From Flavobacteriaceae bacterium UBA6231 (lineage in GTDB: Bacteria; Bacteroidota; Bacteroidia; Flavobacteriales; Flavobacteriaceae), in the NCBI GenBank assembly GCA_002441545.1, contig DJWL01000161.1, positions 1 to 8,276 of the forward strand: a stretch of 8,276 nucleotides of DNA, written 5' to 3'. The notes below the pieces were generated by a model. The model was not told the DNA's origin. It made no database searches and saw only the letters and a program-made list of their open reading frames with translations. This document shows, one piece after another, positions 1-6,587 of this stretch. Position 1 is the stretch's first letter; each line of letters opens with the position of its first letter. The translations under genes were made by a program, and so were the position numbers.

Positions 1-360
1 TTTGTATTAGACAAAGATGATAAGCTAATAGGTTTTGGAATAGTGACGCCTTCTTATGCTACTGCTTTACAAAAAATGAATGGTAAATTATTTCCTTTTG
101 GAATAAGACATTTACTTCATGCTAAAAAACATGCCAAAACGGTAACATTTTACTTAATAGGAGTTTTACCAGAATATCAAAACAAAGGAATAACAGCTAT
201 TATTTTTAATGAGTTTCATAAGACTTTTACCGAAAAAGGTATTGAAACTTGTATCAGAGGACCTGAACTTGATGATAATATAGCGATACATCAAATTTGG
301 AAAAATTTTAATCCAGTGACTCACAAAAGGCGATGTACTTTTAGAAAAAACATAGCATAA
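1..360 (+). CDS. GNAT-fold acyltransferase of the YghO / bacterial ceramide synthase-like family (C-terminal part; 5' end outside window)
   Basis: The reading frame is open from base 1, so the GTG at 43 is an internal valine and not a start; 119 codons plus TAA are visible. The fragment contains a GNAT acyl-CoA-binding region: a beta strand (YLIGVLPEYQ) followed by the loop QNKGI at in-window residues 60-64, a degenerate form of the Q/R-x-x-G-x-G/A motif. Before it is the stretch LQKMNGKLFPFGIRHLL, which I recognise from roughly 370-380-residue YghO-like proteins common in Bacteroidota and often left as hypothetical. The same family includes the Caulobacter bacterial ceramide synthase, which N-acylates a long-chain base. 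If this copy acts likewise, its place beside an oxoamine synthase suggests N-acylation of capnine. The fold and family are fairly secure; the substrate is inference. It is convergent with the next gene and shares its terminator. Confidence 0.78.
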   Translation, partial: FVLDKDDKLIGFGIVTPSYATALQKMNGKLFPFGIRHLLHAKKHAKTVTFYLIGVLPEYQNKGITAIIFNEFHKTFTEKGIETCIRGPELDDNIAIHQIWKNFNPVTHKRRCTFRKNIA

Positions 361-392
361 AAAAGTCCGACAAAAAATGTCGGACTTTTTTA
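358..392. terminator. Bidirectional Rho-independent terminator
   Basis: A perfect inverted repeat pairs 358-372 with 378-392 around a five-base A loop. The core stem is AGTCCGACA/TGTCGGACT, flanked by A and T runs that give a U tract on both strands. It begins at the stop codon of the acyltransferase fragment and ends 18 bases past the stop of the leftward oxoamine synthase, so it probably ends both convergent transcripts. Confidence 0.93.
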
Positions 393-410
393 TATTTAAT
401 AATAATACTT

Positions 411-1670
411 TTATTCGCCCATAGCGGCCATTACTGCAGCTGAAAGACGCTGGTAGGTTCCGTTTTCAAGTCTTGCTCTAATAGCATCAAAAGCATCTAA
501 TGTAACTTTCACATCTTCCAATGTATGAGTAGCAGTTGGTATTAATCTCAATAGAATTAATCCTTTAGGTATTACCGGATAAACTACTATAGAACAGAAG
601 ATTCCGAAATTTTCTCTTAAATCTTTCACTAAAGCCATAGCTTCTGGAATACTTCCTTTTAAATATACTGGTGTTACACAGCTTTGTGTTGTTCCTATAT
701 CAAAACCTCTTTCTTTAAGACCCGATTGCAAAGCATTTACATTCTCCCAAAGTTTGTTTTTTAATTCTGGCATAGTTTTAAGCATTTCTAAACGCTTTCT
801 AGCACCAACAACCAATTGCATTTGCAAAGATTTTGCAAACATTTGAGATCGTAAATTATATTTTAAATAATCTATAATTTCTTGATCGGCAGCTATAAAA
901 GCTCCTGTACCAGCCATTGATTTTGCAAAAGTTGCAAAATATACATCTATATCATCTTGCACGCCTTGCTCCTCACCTGTTCCTGCACCAGTTTTACCTT
1001 GAGTTCCAAAACCATGAGCATCATCAACTAAAAATCTAAAATTATATTTTTTCTTTAAAGCCGCAATTTCTTTTAGCTTTCCTTGTTCACCACGCATTCC
1101 AAAAACACCTTCAGAAATCACCAAAATTCCTCCACCGGTTTGTTCAGCCATTTTTGTAGCTCTATCAAGGTTTTTTTCTAAACTTTCAACATCATTATGT
1201 CTATAAGTGAAACGTTTTCCCATATGTAAGCGTACACCATCAATAATACACGCATGTGCATCAACATCATAAACAATAATATCATTTTTATTAACCAAGG
1301 CATCAATAGTAGAAACCATTCCTTGATAACCAAAATTTAAAAGATACGCTGCTTCTTTATTTACAAATTCAGCTAATTCTTTTTGTAAAGTTTCGTGAAG
1401 ATCTGTATGACCAGACATCATTCTAGCTCCCATTGGATATGCTGAACCATATGTTGCTCCTGCTTCAGCATCAACTTTTCGAACTTCTGGATGGTTTGCT
1501 AATCCTAAATAATCATTGATGCTCCAAGTAATAACATCTTTTCCTTGAAACTTCATACGATTAGATATTTGTCCTTCTAATTTAGGAAACACAAAATATC
1601 CTTCAGCTTGTGAAGCCCACTTTCCTAGTGGTCCTTTATCTTTATAAATTTTTTCAAATAAATCTTTCAT
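411..1670 (-). CDS. Alpha-oxoamine synthase, probable cysteate-C-fatty acyltransferase (capnine/sulfonolipid synthesis)
   Basis: A full-length 419-residue PLP enzyme of the serine palmitoyltransferase / 2-amino-3-ketobutyrate CoA ligase group. Visible active-site features, in order: NDYLGL (52-57), the PLP-stacking His139 in DVDAHAC, ISEGVFGMRG (185-194), DDAHG with Asp217 and His219, the Schiff-base Lys250 in TFAKS, and LRLIPTATHT with Arg375, expected to hold the amino-acid carboxylate. There is no signal peptide, so it should be cytosolic. The family decarboxylatively condenses an amino acid with an acyl thioester. In flavobacteria (the enzyme from Flavobacterium johnsoniae, and CapB/SulA elsewhere) the long-chain member uses cysteate to make 3-ketocapnine, precursor of the sulfonolipids linked to gliding. 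The assignment rests on overall resemblance and on the neighbouring cysteine-synthase-like gene; motifs alone cannot exclude serine palmitoyltransferase or glycine C-acetyltransferase. The ATG at 1668-1670 has no Shine-Dalgarno, as usual here. Confidence 0.75.
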   Translation of the reverse strand: MKDLFEKIYKDKGPLGKWASQAEGYFVFPKLEGQISNRMKFQGKDVITWSINDYLGLANHPEVRKVDAEAGATYGSAYPMGARMMSGHTDLHETLQKELAEFVNKEAAYLLNFGYQGMVSTIDALVNKNDIIVYDVDAHACIIDGVRLHMGKRFTYRHNDVESLEKNLDRATKMAEQTGGGILVISEGVFGMRGEQGKLKEIAALKKKYNFRFLVDDAHGFGTQGKTGAGTGEEQGVQDDIDVYFATFAKSMAGTGAFIAADQEIIDYLKYNLRSQMFAKSLQMQLVVGARKRLEMLKTMPELKNKLWENVNALQSGLKERGFDIGTTQSCVTPVYLKGSIPEAMALVKDLRENFGIFCSIVVYPVIPKGLILLRLIPTATHTLEDVKVTLDAFDAIRARLENGTYQRLSAAVMAAMGE

Positions 1671-1742
1671 TAAATGTATATGTTAATGCTATTAAAAAAT
1701 CCAACGTAGTATCTAATGTTTTTAGCTGTTAGTTAGTTGATG

Positions 1743-1750
1743 CAAAATTA
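1743..1750 (-). promoter_or_regulatory. Candidate -7 element of the oxoamine synthase promoter
   Basis: Read on the minus strand this is TAATTTTG, a full match to the Bacteroidota TAnnTTTG -7 consensus, about 73 bases upstream of the ATG. No clear TTG -33 box is found at the expected distance. Together with the terminator at 1802-1845 it suggests the synthase is transcribed separately from the upstream gene, with a 5' leader of roughly 60-70 bases. Confidence 0.45.
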
Positions 1751-1801
1751 AATATTTATATGGTTTGTGCATAATTTTTAGTATTGAATTATTAATAAAA
1801 T

Positions 1802-1845
1802 AAAAAAAGAGATAGTATTATGTTTATTAACAATACTATCTCTTT
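1802..1845 (-). terminator. Rho-independent terminator of the cysteine synthase-like gene
   Basis: A perfect 14-bp inverted repeat (1806-1819 with 1832-1845, arm AAAGAGATAGTATT) surrounds a loop in which GTT/AAC (1822-1824 with 1829-1831) can pair further. On the minus strand the hairpin is followed by a run of seven Ts (complement of 1802-1808). It starts 18 bases after the stop of the gene ending at 1864 and so separates it from the oxoamine synthase downstream. Confidence 0.88.
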
Positions 1846-1863
1846 AATTTGTAGTGTCTAAGT

Positions 1864-2904
1864 TTATTTTATATACTCAACTGTTTGCAAAGCTTCAGCG
1901 TTAATACTATCAAAAAAGCCTTGATCATTCATCCATTTGTCACTGTATATTTTACTCATATAACGTGAACCATGATCTGGAAAAATAACAACAACCTTAT
2001 CATTTTTTTTAAACTCACCTCTTTCACCCAACTGTTTGATAGCTTGAATAGCAGCACCTGATGTATAACCTACAAATAACCCCTCAGTTTTAGCTATTAA
2101 TCTAGCCATATGGGCACTTTCTTCATCAGTCACTTTAATAAATTCATCGATAACATCAAAATCGGTAGCTGTTGGAATTAAATTTTTTCCTAATCCTTCA
2201 ATTCTGTAAGGATAAATTTCTTCTTCATTAAACTCTCTTGTTTCGTGATATTTTTTAATCACAGAACCAAAAGCATCAACACCAATTACTTTTATTTTTG
2301 GGTTTTGTTCTTTTAAGTATTTTGCAGTTCCAGAAATTGTACCTCCTGTACCACTACATGCAACTAGATGTGTAATTTCACCTTCTGTTTGTTTCCAAAT
2401 TTCAGGACCAGTAGATTTATAATGTGCATCAATATTTAACTGATTAAAATATTGATTGATATATACAGAACCTTTTATTTCTTCGTGTAAACGTTTTGCT
2501 ACTTCATAATAAGATCTAGGATCATCAGCACTAACATGAGCAGGACAAACATAAACCTTTGCCCCCATAGTTTTTAGCATGTCTATCTTATCAGCTGATG
2601 ATTTAGAACTAACTGCTAAAACACAATCATATCCCTTAATTATACCTACCATAGCAAGACTAAATCCTGTATTACCAGAGGTTGTTTCGATAATAGTTGA
2701 GCCAGGAGTTAAAAAACCTTGCCTCTCAGCTTCTTCTATTATGTATGTTGCTATTCTGTCTTTTGTAGATTGACCCGGATTAAAGTATTCTACTTTTGCG
2801 TAGAAATCACCTTTAAATTTTGAAGCTACCTTATTAAGTTTAACAAGCGGAGTATTACCTATTAAATCTAATACACTGTCAAAAACTTGATTTTTATGTT
2901 TCAT
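1864..2904 (-). CDS. PLP-dependent cysteine synthase-family enzyme, probable cysteate synthase
   Basis: A complete 346-residue fold-type II PLP enzyme. Seen in order: GNTPLVKL (16-23), the Schiff-base Lys48 in NPGQSTKDR, the PLP 3'-OH/substrate loop TTSGNTG (74-80), the phosphate loop SGTGGT (184-189), TSGAA (281-285), and PDHGSRYMSK (309-318). The last replaces the PDSGxRY of CysK with a form closer to cystathionine beta-synthases. There is no C-terminal CBS-domain pair, and it is longer than typical CysK (about 310). The family performs beta-replacement on an activated serine. Because the next gene on the same strand looks like the cysteate-using acyltransferase, I infer that the nucleophile is sulfite and the product L-cysteate; characterised capnine-pathway homologues (CapA) are, as I recall, fed by O-phosphoserine. 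An ordinary O-acetylserine sulfhydrylase or cystathionine beta-synthase remains possible. The ATG at 2902-2904 fits the family N-terminus. Confidence 0.72.
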   Translation of the reverse strand: MKHKNQVFDSVLDLIGNTPLVKLNKVASKFKGDFYAKVEYFNPGQSTKDRIATYIIEEAERQGFLTPGSTIIETTSGNTGFSLAMVGIIKGYDCVLAVSSKSSADKIDMLKTMGAKVYVCPAHVSADDPRSYYEVAKRLHEEIKGSVYINQYFNQLNIDAHYKSTGPEIWKQTEGEITHLVACSGTGGTISGTAKYLKEQNPKIKVIGVDAFGSVIKKYHETREFNEEEIYPYRIEGLGKNLIPTATDFDVIDEFIKVTDEESAHMARLIAKTEGLFVGYTSGAAIQAIKQLGERGEFKKNDKVVVIFPDHGSRYMSKIYSDKWMNDQGFFDSINAEALQTVEYIK

Positions 2905-2936
2905 AAATGCTTTTTAAAAGCCACGCTAATTTAGCT

Positions 2937-2968
2937 AAAAATTATTGCAACCTAAAATCGAGCAAAAA
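2937..2968 (-). promoter_or_regulatory. Candidate promoter of the cysteine synthase-like gene
   Basis: On the minus strand a TTTTTG (2963-2968) is followed after 18 bases by TAATTTTT (2937-2944), seven of eight positions of the TAnnTTTG -7 consensus. The spacing fits flavobacterial -33/-7 promoters. Transcription would begin near 2930, giving a leader of about 25 bases before the ATG. Confidence 0.5.
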
Positions 2969-2985
2969 TAAAACATTTTTTATTT
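2966..2985 (-). terminator. Weak A/T-only hairpin after oligopeptidase B
   Basis: An 8-bp perfect inverted repeat (2966-2973 with 2978-2985, arm AAATAAAA) with a 4-base loop lies just past the oligopeptidase stop and runs into a short T tract on the minus strand. The stem has no G-C pair, so termination may be leaky. It overlaps the -33 box of the candidate promoter for the next gene, so some read-through is plausible. Confidence 0.35.
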
Positions 2986-2986
2986 A

Positions 2987-5047
2987 TTAGCAATGAATTC
3001 CTTCTAAATCTAACAAAAAGGCATATTCTAAAGCGACTTCTTTTAAGCTTTCAAAGCGACCAGAAGCACCACCATGACCCGAATCCATATCAATATGAAA
3101 AAGTAATTTATTAGAATCAGTTTTTAGTTCTCTTAGCTTTGCAACCCATTTGGCTGGTTCCCAGTATTGCACTTGAGAATCATATAAACCAGTGGTTATT
3201 AATATATTAGGATATCCTTTTGTTTCAACATTATCATATGGAGAATATAATTTCATGTAGTTGTAAAATTTAAATTCGTTAGGATTACCCCACTCATCAT
3301 ACTCTCCTGTTGTTAATGGTATGGTATCATCAAGCATAGTAGTAACAACATCTACAAAAGGAACCGCGGCTAATACACCGTTATATAATTCTGGATTCAT
3401 ATTAACTACTGCTCCAACAAGCAAACCACCTGCAGAACCACCATATGCATACAAATGTTTGCTAGATGTATAATTTTGGTTTATCAAATGTTTTGAGCAA
3501 TCAATAAAATCATGAAATGTGTTTAGTTTTGATAAAAGCTTTCCGTTTTCATACCATTGTCTACCAAGATATTCTCCTCCACGAACATGTGCTATAGCAT
3601 ATATGAATCCTCTATTAAGTAAACTCAATCTAATGGTAGAGAAAGATGGATCAACAGTAGAACCGTAAGAACCGTACGCATAAAGCAATAAAGGATTTTC
3701 TCCATTTAGCGTAACTCCTTTTTTGTAAACCAATGATATAGGCACTTTTACGCCATCTCTAGCTGTTGCCCAAATACGTTTAGATTCATAATCGGATTTA
3801 TTAAAATCCCCACCTAAAACTTCTTGCTCTTTTTTTATTATACTTTCTTTGGTATAAAAATTATAATCAATTATTGCGCTTGGTGATGTTAAAGAGTTGA
3901 AACCATATCTTAAAGCCTCACTATCAAAATCAGGATTATTACTAATAAATGCTGTATATGTTTCGCTTTCAAAAGGCAAGTAATAATCTTCCTTACCATC
4001 CCAGCTAATAATTCTAAGATTATTCAATCCGTTTTCGCGCTCATTAACAACCAAAAAATCTTTAAATATTTCAATATCTTCAATTAAAACATATTCTCTA
4101 TGAGGAATTACTTCTTCCCAAAACTCTTTTTGAGTTTTTTTCTCATTTACTTTCAATAACTTAAAGTTTGTTGCTCCATCATTATTCGCTATAATATAAA
4201 AATGATCCTTATAATGAGCTATACTATAATCTAACTCTCTAACTCGTTTTTGAAATATCTTAAATTTTCCATCAGGTGTATCTGCATCTAAAATTCTGTA
4301 TTCTGAAGTCAAAGTGCTTGAAGACCCAATAATGATATATTTTATTGACTTTGATTTATAAACAAACATATTAAAAGTTTCATCTTTCTCATGAAATACA
4401 AGAGAGTCATCTTCCGAATTAGAATGCAATTTATGCTTAAAAATTTTATGTGAACGCAGGGTAACTTCATCTTTCATTGTATAAAACAAAGTCTTATTGT
4501 CATTTGCCCATGTTGCACTTCCGGTTGTGTTTAAAATCTTGTCTGGGTAAATTTCGCCTGTTAACAAATTTTTAACTTGAATAGTATATTGTCTTCTGCT
4601 TACCGTATCTGTTGAAAAGCATGCTAATTTATTATCTGGACTAACCGAAATACTTCCTAAATTAAAATAAGCAAAATCTTTAGCCATTTCATTACAATCA
4701 AATAAAATTTCTTCATCTGCTTCTAAAGATTTTTTTTTACGGATATAAACAGGATAATCTTTTCCTTTTTCATAGCGTGTTATATACCAATAACCATTTA
4801 ATTTATAAGGAACCGTAGTATCATCTTCTTTTATTCTACCTTTCATTTCCTCAAAAAGTGATTTTTGAAAATCTTCTGTATGAGCCATCATTTGCTTTGT
4901 ATAAGCATTTTCAGCATTTAAATAATCAATAACATCTGGGTTTTCTTTATCATTTAACCAATAATAATTATCAATTCTTACATCGTCATGAATTTTAAGT
5001 TCTTTTGGAATTTTCTTTGCTATTGGTTGCTCTATTGCTTTTTTCAA
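2987..5047 (-). CDS. ptrB: Oligopeptidase B (protease II), S9A prolyl oligopeptidase family
   Basis: A complete 686-residue serine peptidase that cleaves short peptides after Arg or Lys. The N-terminus (KKIPKELKIHDDVRIDNYYWL, broken here as KKIPKELKIH then DDVRIDNYYWL) matches the cytosolic family and has no signal peptide. Residues of about 70-410 form the beta-propeller and 420-686 the alpha/beta-hydrolase domain. The triad is Ser538 in GGSAGG, Asp623 in LYDSQV and His658 in DSGHGG, each offset by +6 from the triad I recall for E. coli protease II. The S1 acidic pair that selects basic residues is present as Glu582 and Asp584 in TTGEYDEWGNP; the second is usually Glu. The frame begins with TTG (5045-5047): no ATG occurs between the upstream stop and residue 53, and the conserved N-terminus begins within a few residues of this TTG. 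It is divergent from ybaB. Confidence 0.93.
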   Translation of the reverse strand: MKKAIEQPIAKKIPKELKIHDDVRIDNYYWLNDKENPDVIDYLNAENAYTKQMMAHTEDFQKSLFEEMKGRIKEDDTTVPYKLNGYWYITRYEKGKDYPVYIRKKKSLEADEEILFDCNEMAKDFAYFNLGSISVSPDNKLACFSTDTVSRRQYTIQVKNLLTGEIYPDKILNTTGSATWANDNKTLFYTMKDEVTLRSHKIFKHKLHSNSEDDSLVFHEKDETFNMFVYKSKSIKYIIIGSSSTLTSEYRILDADTPDGKFKIFQKRVRELDYSIAHYKDHFYIIANNDGATNFKLLKVNEKKTQKEFWEEVIPHREYVLIEDIEIFKDFLVVNERENGLNNLRIISWDGKEDYYLPFESETYTAFISNNPDFDSEALRYGFNSLTSPSAIIDYNFYTKESIIKKEQEVLGGDFNKSDYESKRIWATARDGVKVPISLVYKKGVTLNGENPLLLYAYGSYGSTVDPSFSTIRLSLLNRGFIYAIAHVRGGEYLGRQWYENGKLLSKLNTFHDFIDCSKHLINQNYTSSKHLYAYGGSAGGLLVGAVVNMNPELYNGVLAAVPFVDVVTTMLDDTIPLTTGEYDEWGNPNEFKFYNYMKLYSPYDNVETKGYPNILITTGLYDSQVQYWEPAKWVAKLRELKTDSNKLLFHIDMDSGHGGASGRFESLKEVALEYAFLLDLEGIHC
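5045..5047 (-). promoter_or_regulatory. TTG start codon of oligopeptidase B
   Basis: The in-frame codons upstream of this TTG, back to a TGA at 5078-5080, include no ATG or GTG. The first internal ATG encodes residue 53, after the conserved IDNYYWLND block. TTG is therefore the best start by elimination, though an ATA or ATC start a little upstream cannot be excluded. Confidence 0.7.
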
Positions 5048-5078
5048 AAGGAAGATTTTGTGTTTAAATATAAAGCGT

Positions 5079-5086
5079 CAAAAATA
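5079..5086 (-). promoter_or_regulatory. Candidate -7 element for oligopeptidase B
   Basis: The minus strand reads TATTTTTG, a full match to TAnnTTTG, about 32 bases upstream of the TTG start. No clear -33 TTG accompanies it. It lies only 11 bases from the opposing -7 element of ybaB. Confidence 0.4.
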
Positions 5087-5097
5087 TAAAATTTATA

Positions 5098-5105
5098 TAG
5101 TTTTG
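5098..5105 (+). promoter_or_regulatory. Candidate -7 element for ybaB
   Basis: TAGTTTTG matches TAnnTTTG in full and lies 24 bases upstream of the ybaB ATG, which would give a leader of about 18 bases. The expected -33 position falls at or beside the opposing oligopeptidase -7 box and shows no TTG. Confidence 0.42.
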
Positions 5106-5129
5106 TAATGAATAAAAAAATTAAAAATT

Positions 5130-5453
5130 ATGTTTGGAGATATGATGAATATGATGGGCAAATTAAAAGAAACCCAAAAGAAAGTTGAAGAGACTAAAAA
5201 ACGTCTTGATACCGTTTTAATTGACGAAAAAAGTATTGATAACAAAATAAAAATCACCCTAACGGCCAATAGAACAATTAAATCTATTACAATCTCCGAT
5301 GATTTATTAACTAACAAAGAAGAACTTGAAGATTATTTAATACTTACTTTAAATAAAGCCATTGAAAAAGCAACAAAAGTTAATGAAACTGAACTTGCGG
5401 CTGTAGCCAAAGAAGGATTACCAAATATTCCTGGACTAGATATGTTTAAATAA
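5130..5453 (+). CDS. ybaB: YbaB/EbfC family nucleoid-associated DNA-binding protein
   Basis: A complete 107-residue protein of the usual family length. The Met/Gly-rich opening MFGDMMNMMGKLKETQKK and the following amphipathic helix (about 8-30) are typical of the family. A central beta region follows (IKITLTANRTIKSITISDDLL, i.e. IKITLTANRT then IKSITISDDLL), then a C-terminal helix (about 63-94) and the characteristic tail GLPNIPGLDMFK. Homologues are cytosolic dimers that coat DNA without strong sequence specificity and influence nucleoid structure and gene expression. In many bacteria the gene sits between dnaX and recR; here it is instead divergent from oligopeptidase B and convergent with threonine aldolase, whose stop codon it overlaps. 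The ATG is preceded by an A-rich leader and not by a Shine-Dalgarno. Confidence 0.95.
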   Translation: MFGDMMNMMGKLKETQKKVEETKKRLDTVLIDEKSIDNKIKITLTANRTIKSITISDDLLTNKEELEDYLILTLNKAIEKATKVNETELAAVAKEGLPNIPGLDMFK

Positions 5454-6474
5454 TGTTTTCTAAAGTTTTTAAAACCTTTTCATGCATATTATTTGTATAA
5501 TCTAAATGGGTTACTATGCGTAGTTTATTGTTTCCCATACCAATAATTAAAATATTATTGTCTTTTAATTTTTGAACGAAATCAGTTTCTTTAATATCAT
5601 TGTTTAATTCAAAAATAACAATATTGGTTTCGACAGGTTCAACAGTTTTAATATATGATTGTTTTGATAATAGGCTTCCTAATTCTTTTGCCTTCATATG
5701 ATCTTCTTCTAGTCTTTCAATATGATTATCTAGTGCATAAAGTCCAGCTGCAGCTAAATATCCAACCTGACGCATATTACCTCCAAATATTTTTCTAACC
5801 CTAATGGCATTTTTCATGATGCCCTCATTTCCTATTAACACAGAACCTATTGGACATCCCAAACCCTTACTTAAACAAACAGAAATTGTATCGAAAACTT
5901 TTCCATATTGTTGAGTGGTTTCATTTTTAGCAACCAATGCATTCCATATTCTAGCACCATCTAAATGAAAACCTAATTCATGCTCATCACAAACAGATTT
6001 AATCTTTAAAATTTCGTTAAAGTCCCAACAAGCACCACCTCCTTTATTGGTGGTATTTTCGATTTCAACCAAACTAGTTTGACTGTAATAAAACGCATCC
6101 GGATTGATAGCTTCAATCACTTGATTAGCAGTAAACATACCTCTATTTCCATCTAAAAGCCTACACGACACCCCACTATTGAATGATGCTCCTCCAGATT
6201 CATAATTATAAATATGAGCATATTTATCACAAATAACCTGTTCACTAGGATTGGTATGCAACTTGATAGCTGTTTGATTCGCCATGGTGCCAGAAGGAAA
6301 AAACACAGCTTTTGATTTACCAAACATGCTTGCCAATCTTGATTCTAAAGCGTTAACAGTTGGATCTTCACTAAATACATCGTCACCTACTTTGGCTTGC
6401 ATCATGGCGTCCAACATGTGTTTTGTTGGTTTTGTAACGGTGTCGCTTCTTAGGTCTATAATTAGATTATTCAT
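5446..6474 (-). CDS. ltaE: Low-specificity L-threonine aldolase
   Basis: A complete 342-residue fold-type I PLP enzyme that splits L-threonine/L-allo-threonine into glycine and acetaldehyde in the cytosol. Diagnostic motifs: DLRSDTVTKPT at 7-17, GDDVFSEDPTVN at 30-41, FPSGTMANQ at 59-67, the probable PLP-stacking His87 in DKYAHIYNYE, IENTTNKGGG at 138-147, HLDGARIWNA with Asp172 and Arg175, the Schiff-base Lys203 in LSKGLGCPIGS, GGNMRQ at 231-236, and a C-terminal LRIVTHLD. All major blocks are present, so the enzyme should be active. Its 3' end overlaps ybaB by 8 bp in convergent orientation. It has its own upstream intergenic region and no operon partner is visible on its strand. The ATG is at 6472-6474. 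Confidence 0.94.
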   Translation of the reverse strand: MNNLIIDLRSDTVTKPTKHMLDAMMQAKVGDDVFSEDPTVNALESRLASMFGKSKAVFFPSGTMANQTAIKLHTNPSEQVICDKYAHIYNYESGGASFNSGVSCRLLDGNRGMFTANQVIEAINPDAFYYSQTSLVEIENTTNKGGGACWDFNEILKIKSVCDEHELGFHLDGARIWNALVAKNETTQQYGKVFDTISVCLSKGLGCPIGSVLIGNEGIMKNAIRVRKIFGGNMRQVGYLAAAGLYALDNHIERLEEDHMKAKELGSLLSKQSYIKTVEPVETNIVIFELNNDIKETDFVQKLKDNNILIIGMGNNKLRIVTHLDYTNNMHEKVLKTLENII

Positions 6475-6494
6475 TTATAAAATCTCTTTTTTAA

Positions 6495-6506
6495 ATTAAC
6501 GTTAAT
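6495..6506. promoter_or_regulatory. 12-bp perfect palindrome upstream of threonine aldolase
   Basis: ATTAACGTTAAT is self-complementary and ends 20 bases before the ltaE ATG. A near-consensus -7 (TATATTTA on the minus strand, 6524-6531) lies just upstream, so the palindrome would sit in the leader or near the transcription start and could be an operator. In A/T-rich DNA a chance palindrome of this size is not rare. Confidence 0.22.
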
Positions 6507-6587
6507 ACTTGCTTATTAACTAATAAATATAATTTGAATATCGATTTATGCTAATATTACTTACAATTATTAAATTGTTTTAAAAGC

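Noticed and set aside
43..45. GTG as start of a 105-residue protein at the left edge
   Set aside because: The frame is open from base 1 and the residues before it (FVLDKDDKLIGFGI) continue the acyltransferase family pattern, so the gene is simply cut by the window edge.
1717..1743. GTTA-rich short tandem stretch upstream of the oxoamine synthase
   Set aside because: Only two or three imperfect units in A/T-rich DNA, with no symmetry; not enough to call a repeat or an operator.
2579..2773. Plus-strand open frame inside the cysteine synthase-like gene
   Set aside because: It lies wholly antisense to a well-conserved enzyme and its product resembles no protein I know.
5093..5317. Minus-strand hydrophobic open frame over ybaB
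   Set aside because: It is a shadow of the ybaB coding strand; low-complexity Ile/Phe/Leu content comes from A/T-rich DNA.
6284..6499. Plus-strand open frame across the 5' end of threonine aldolase
   Set aside because: It is antisense to conserved aldolase motifs and has no recognisable product.
6563..6578. Inverted repeat ACAATT/AATTGT before the membrane protein gene
   Set aside because: Six-base arms made mostly of A/T are expected by chance, and no promoter element could be placed around it.
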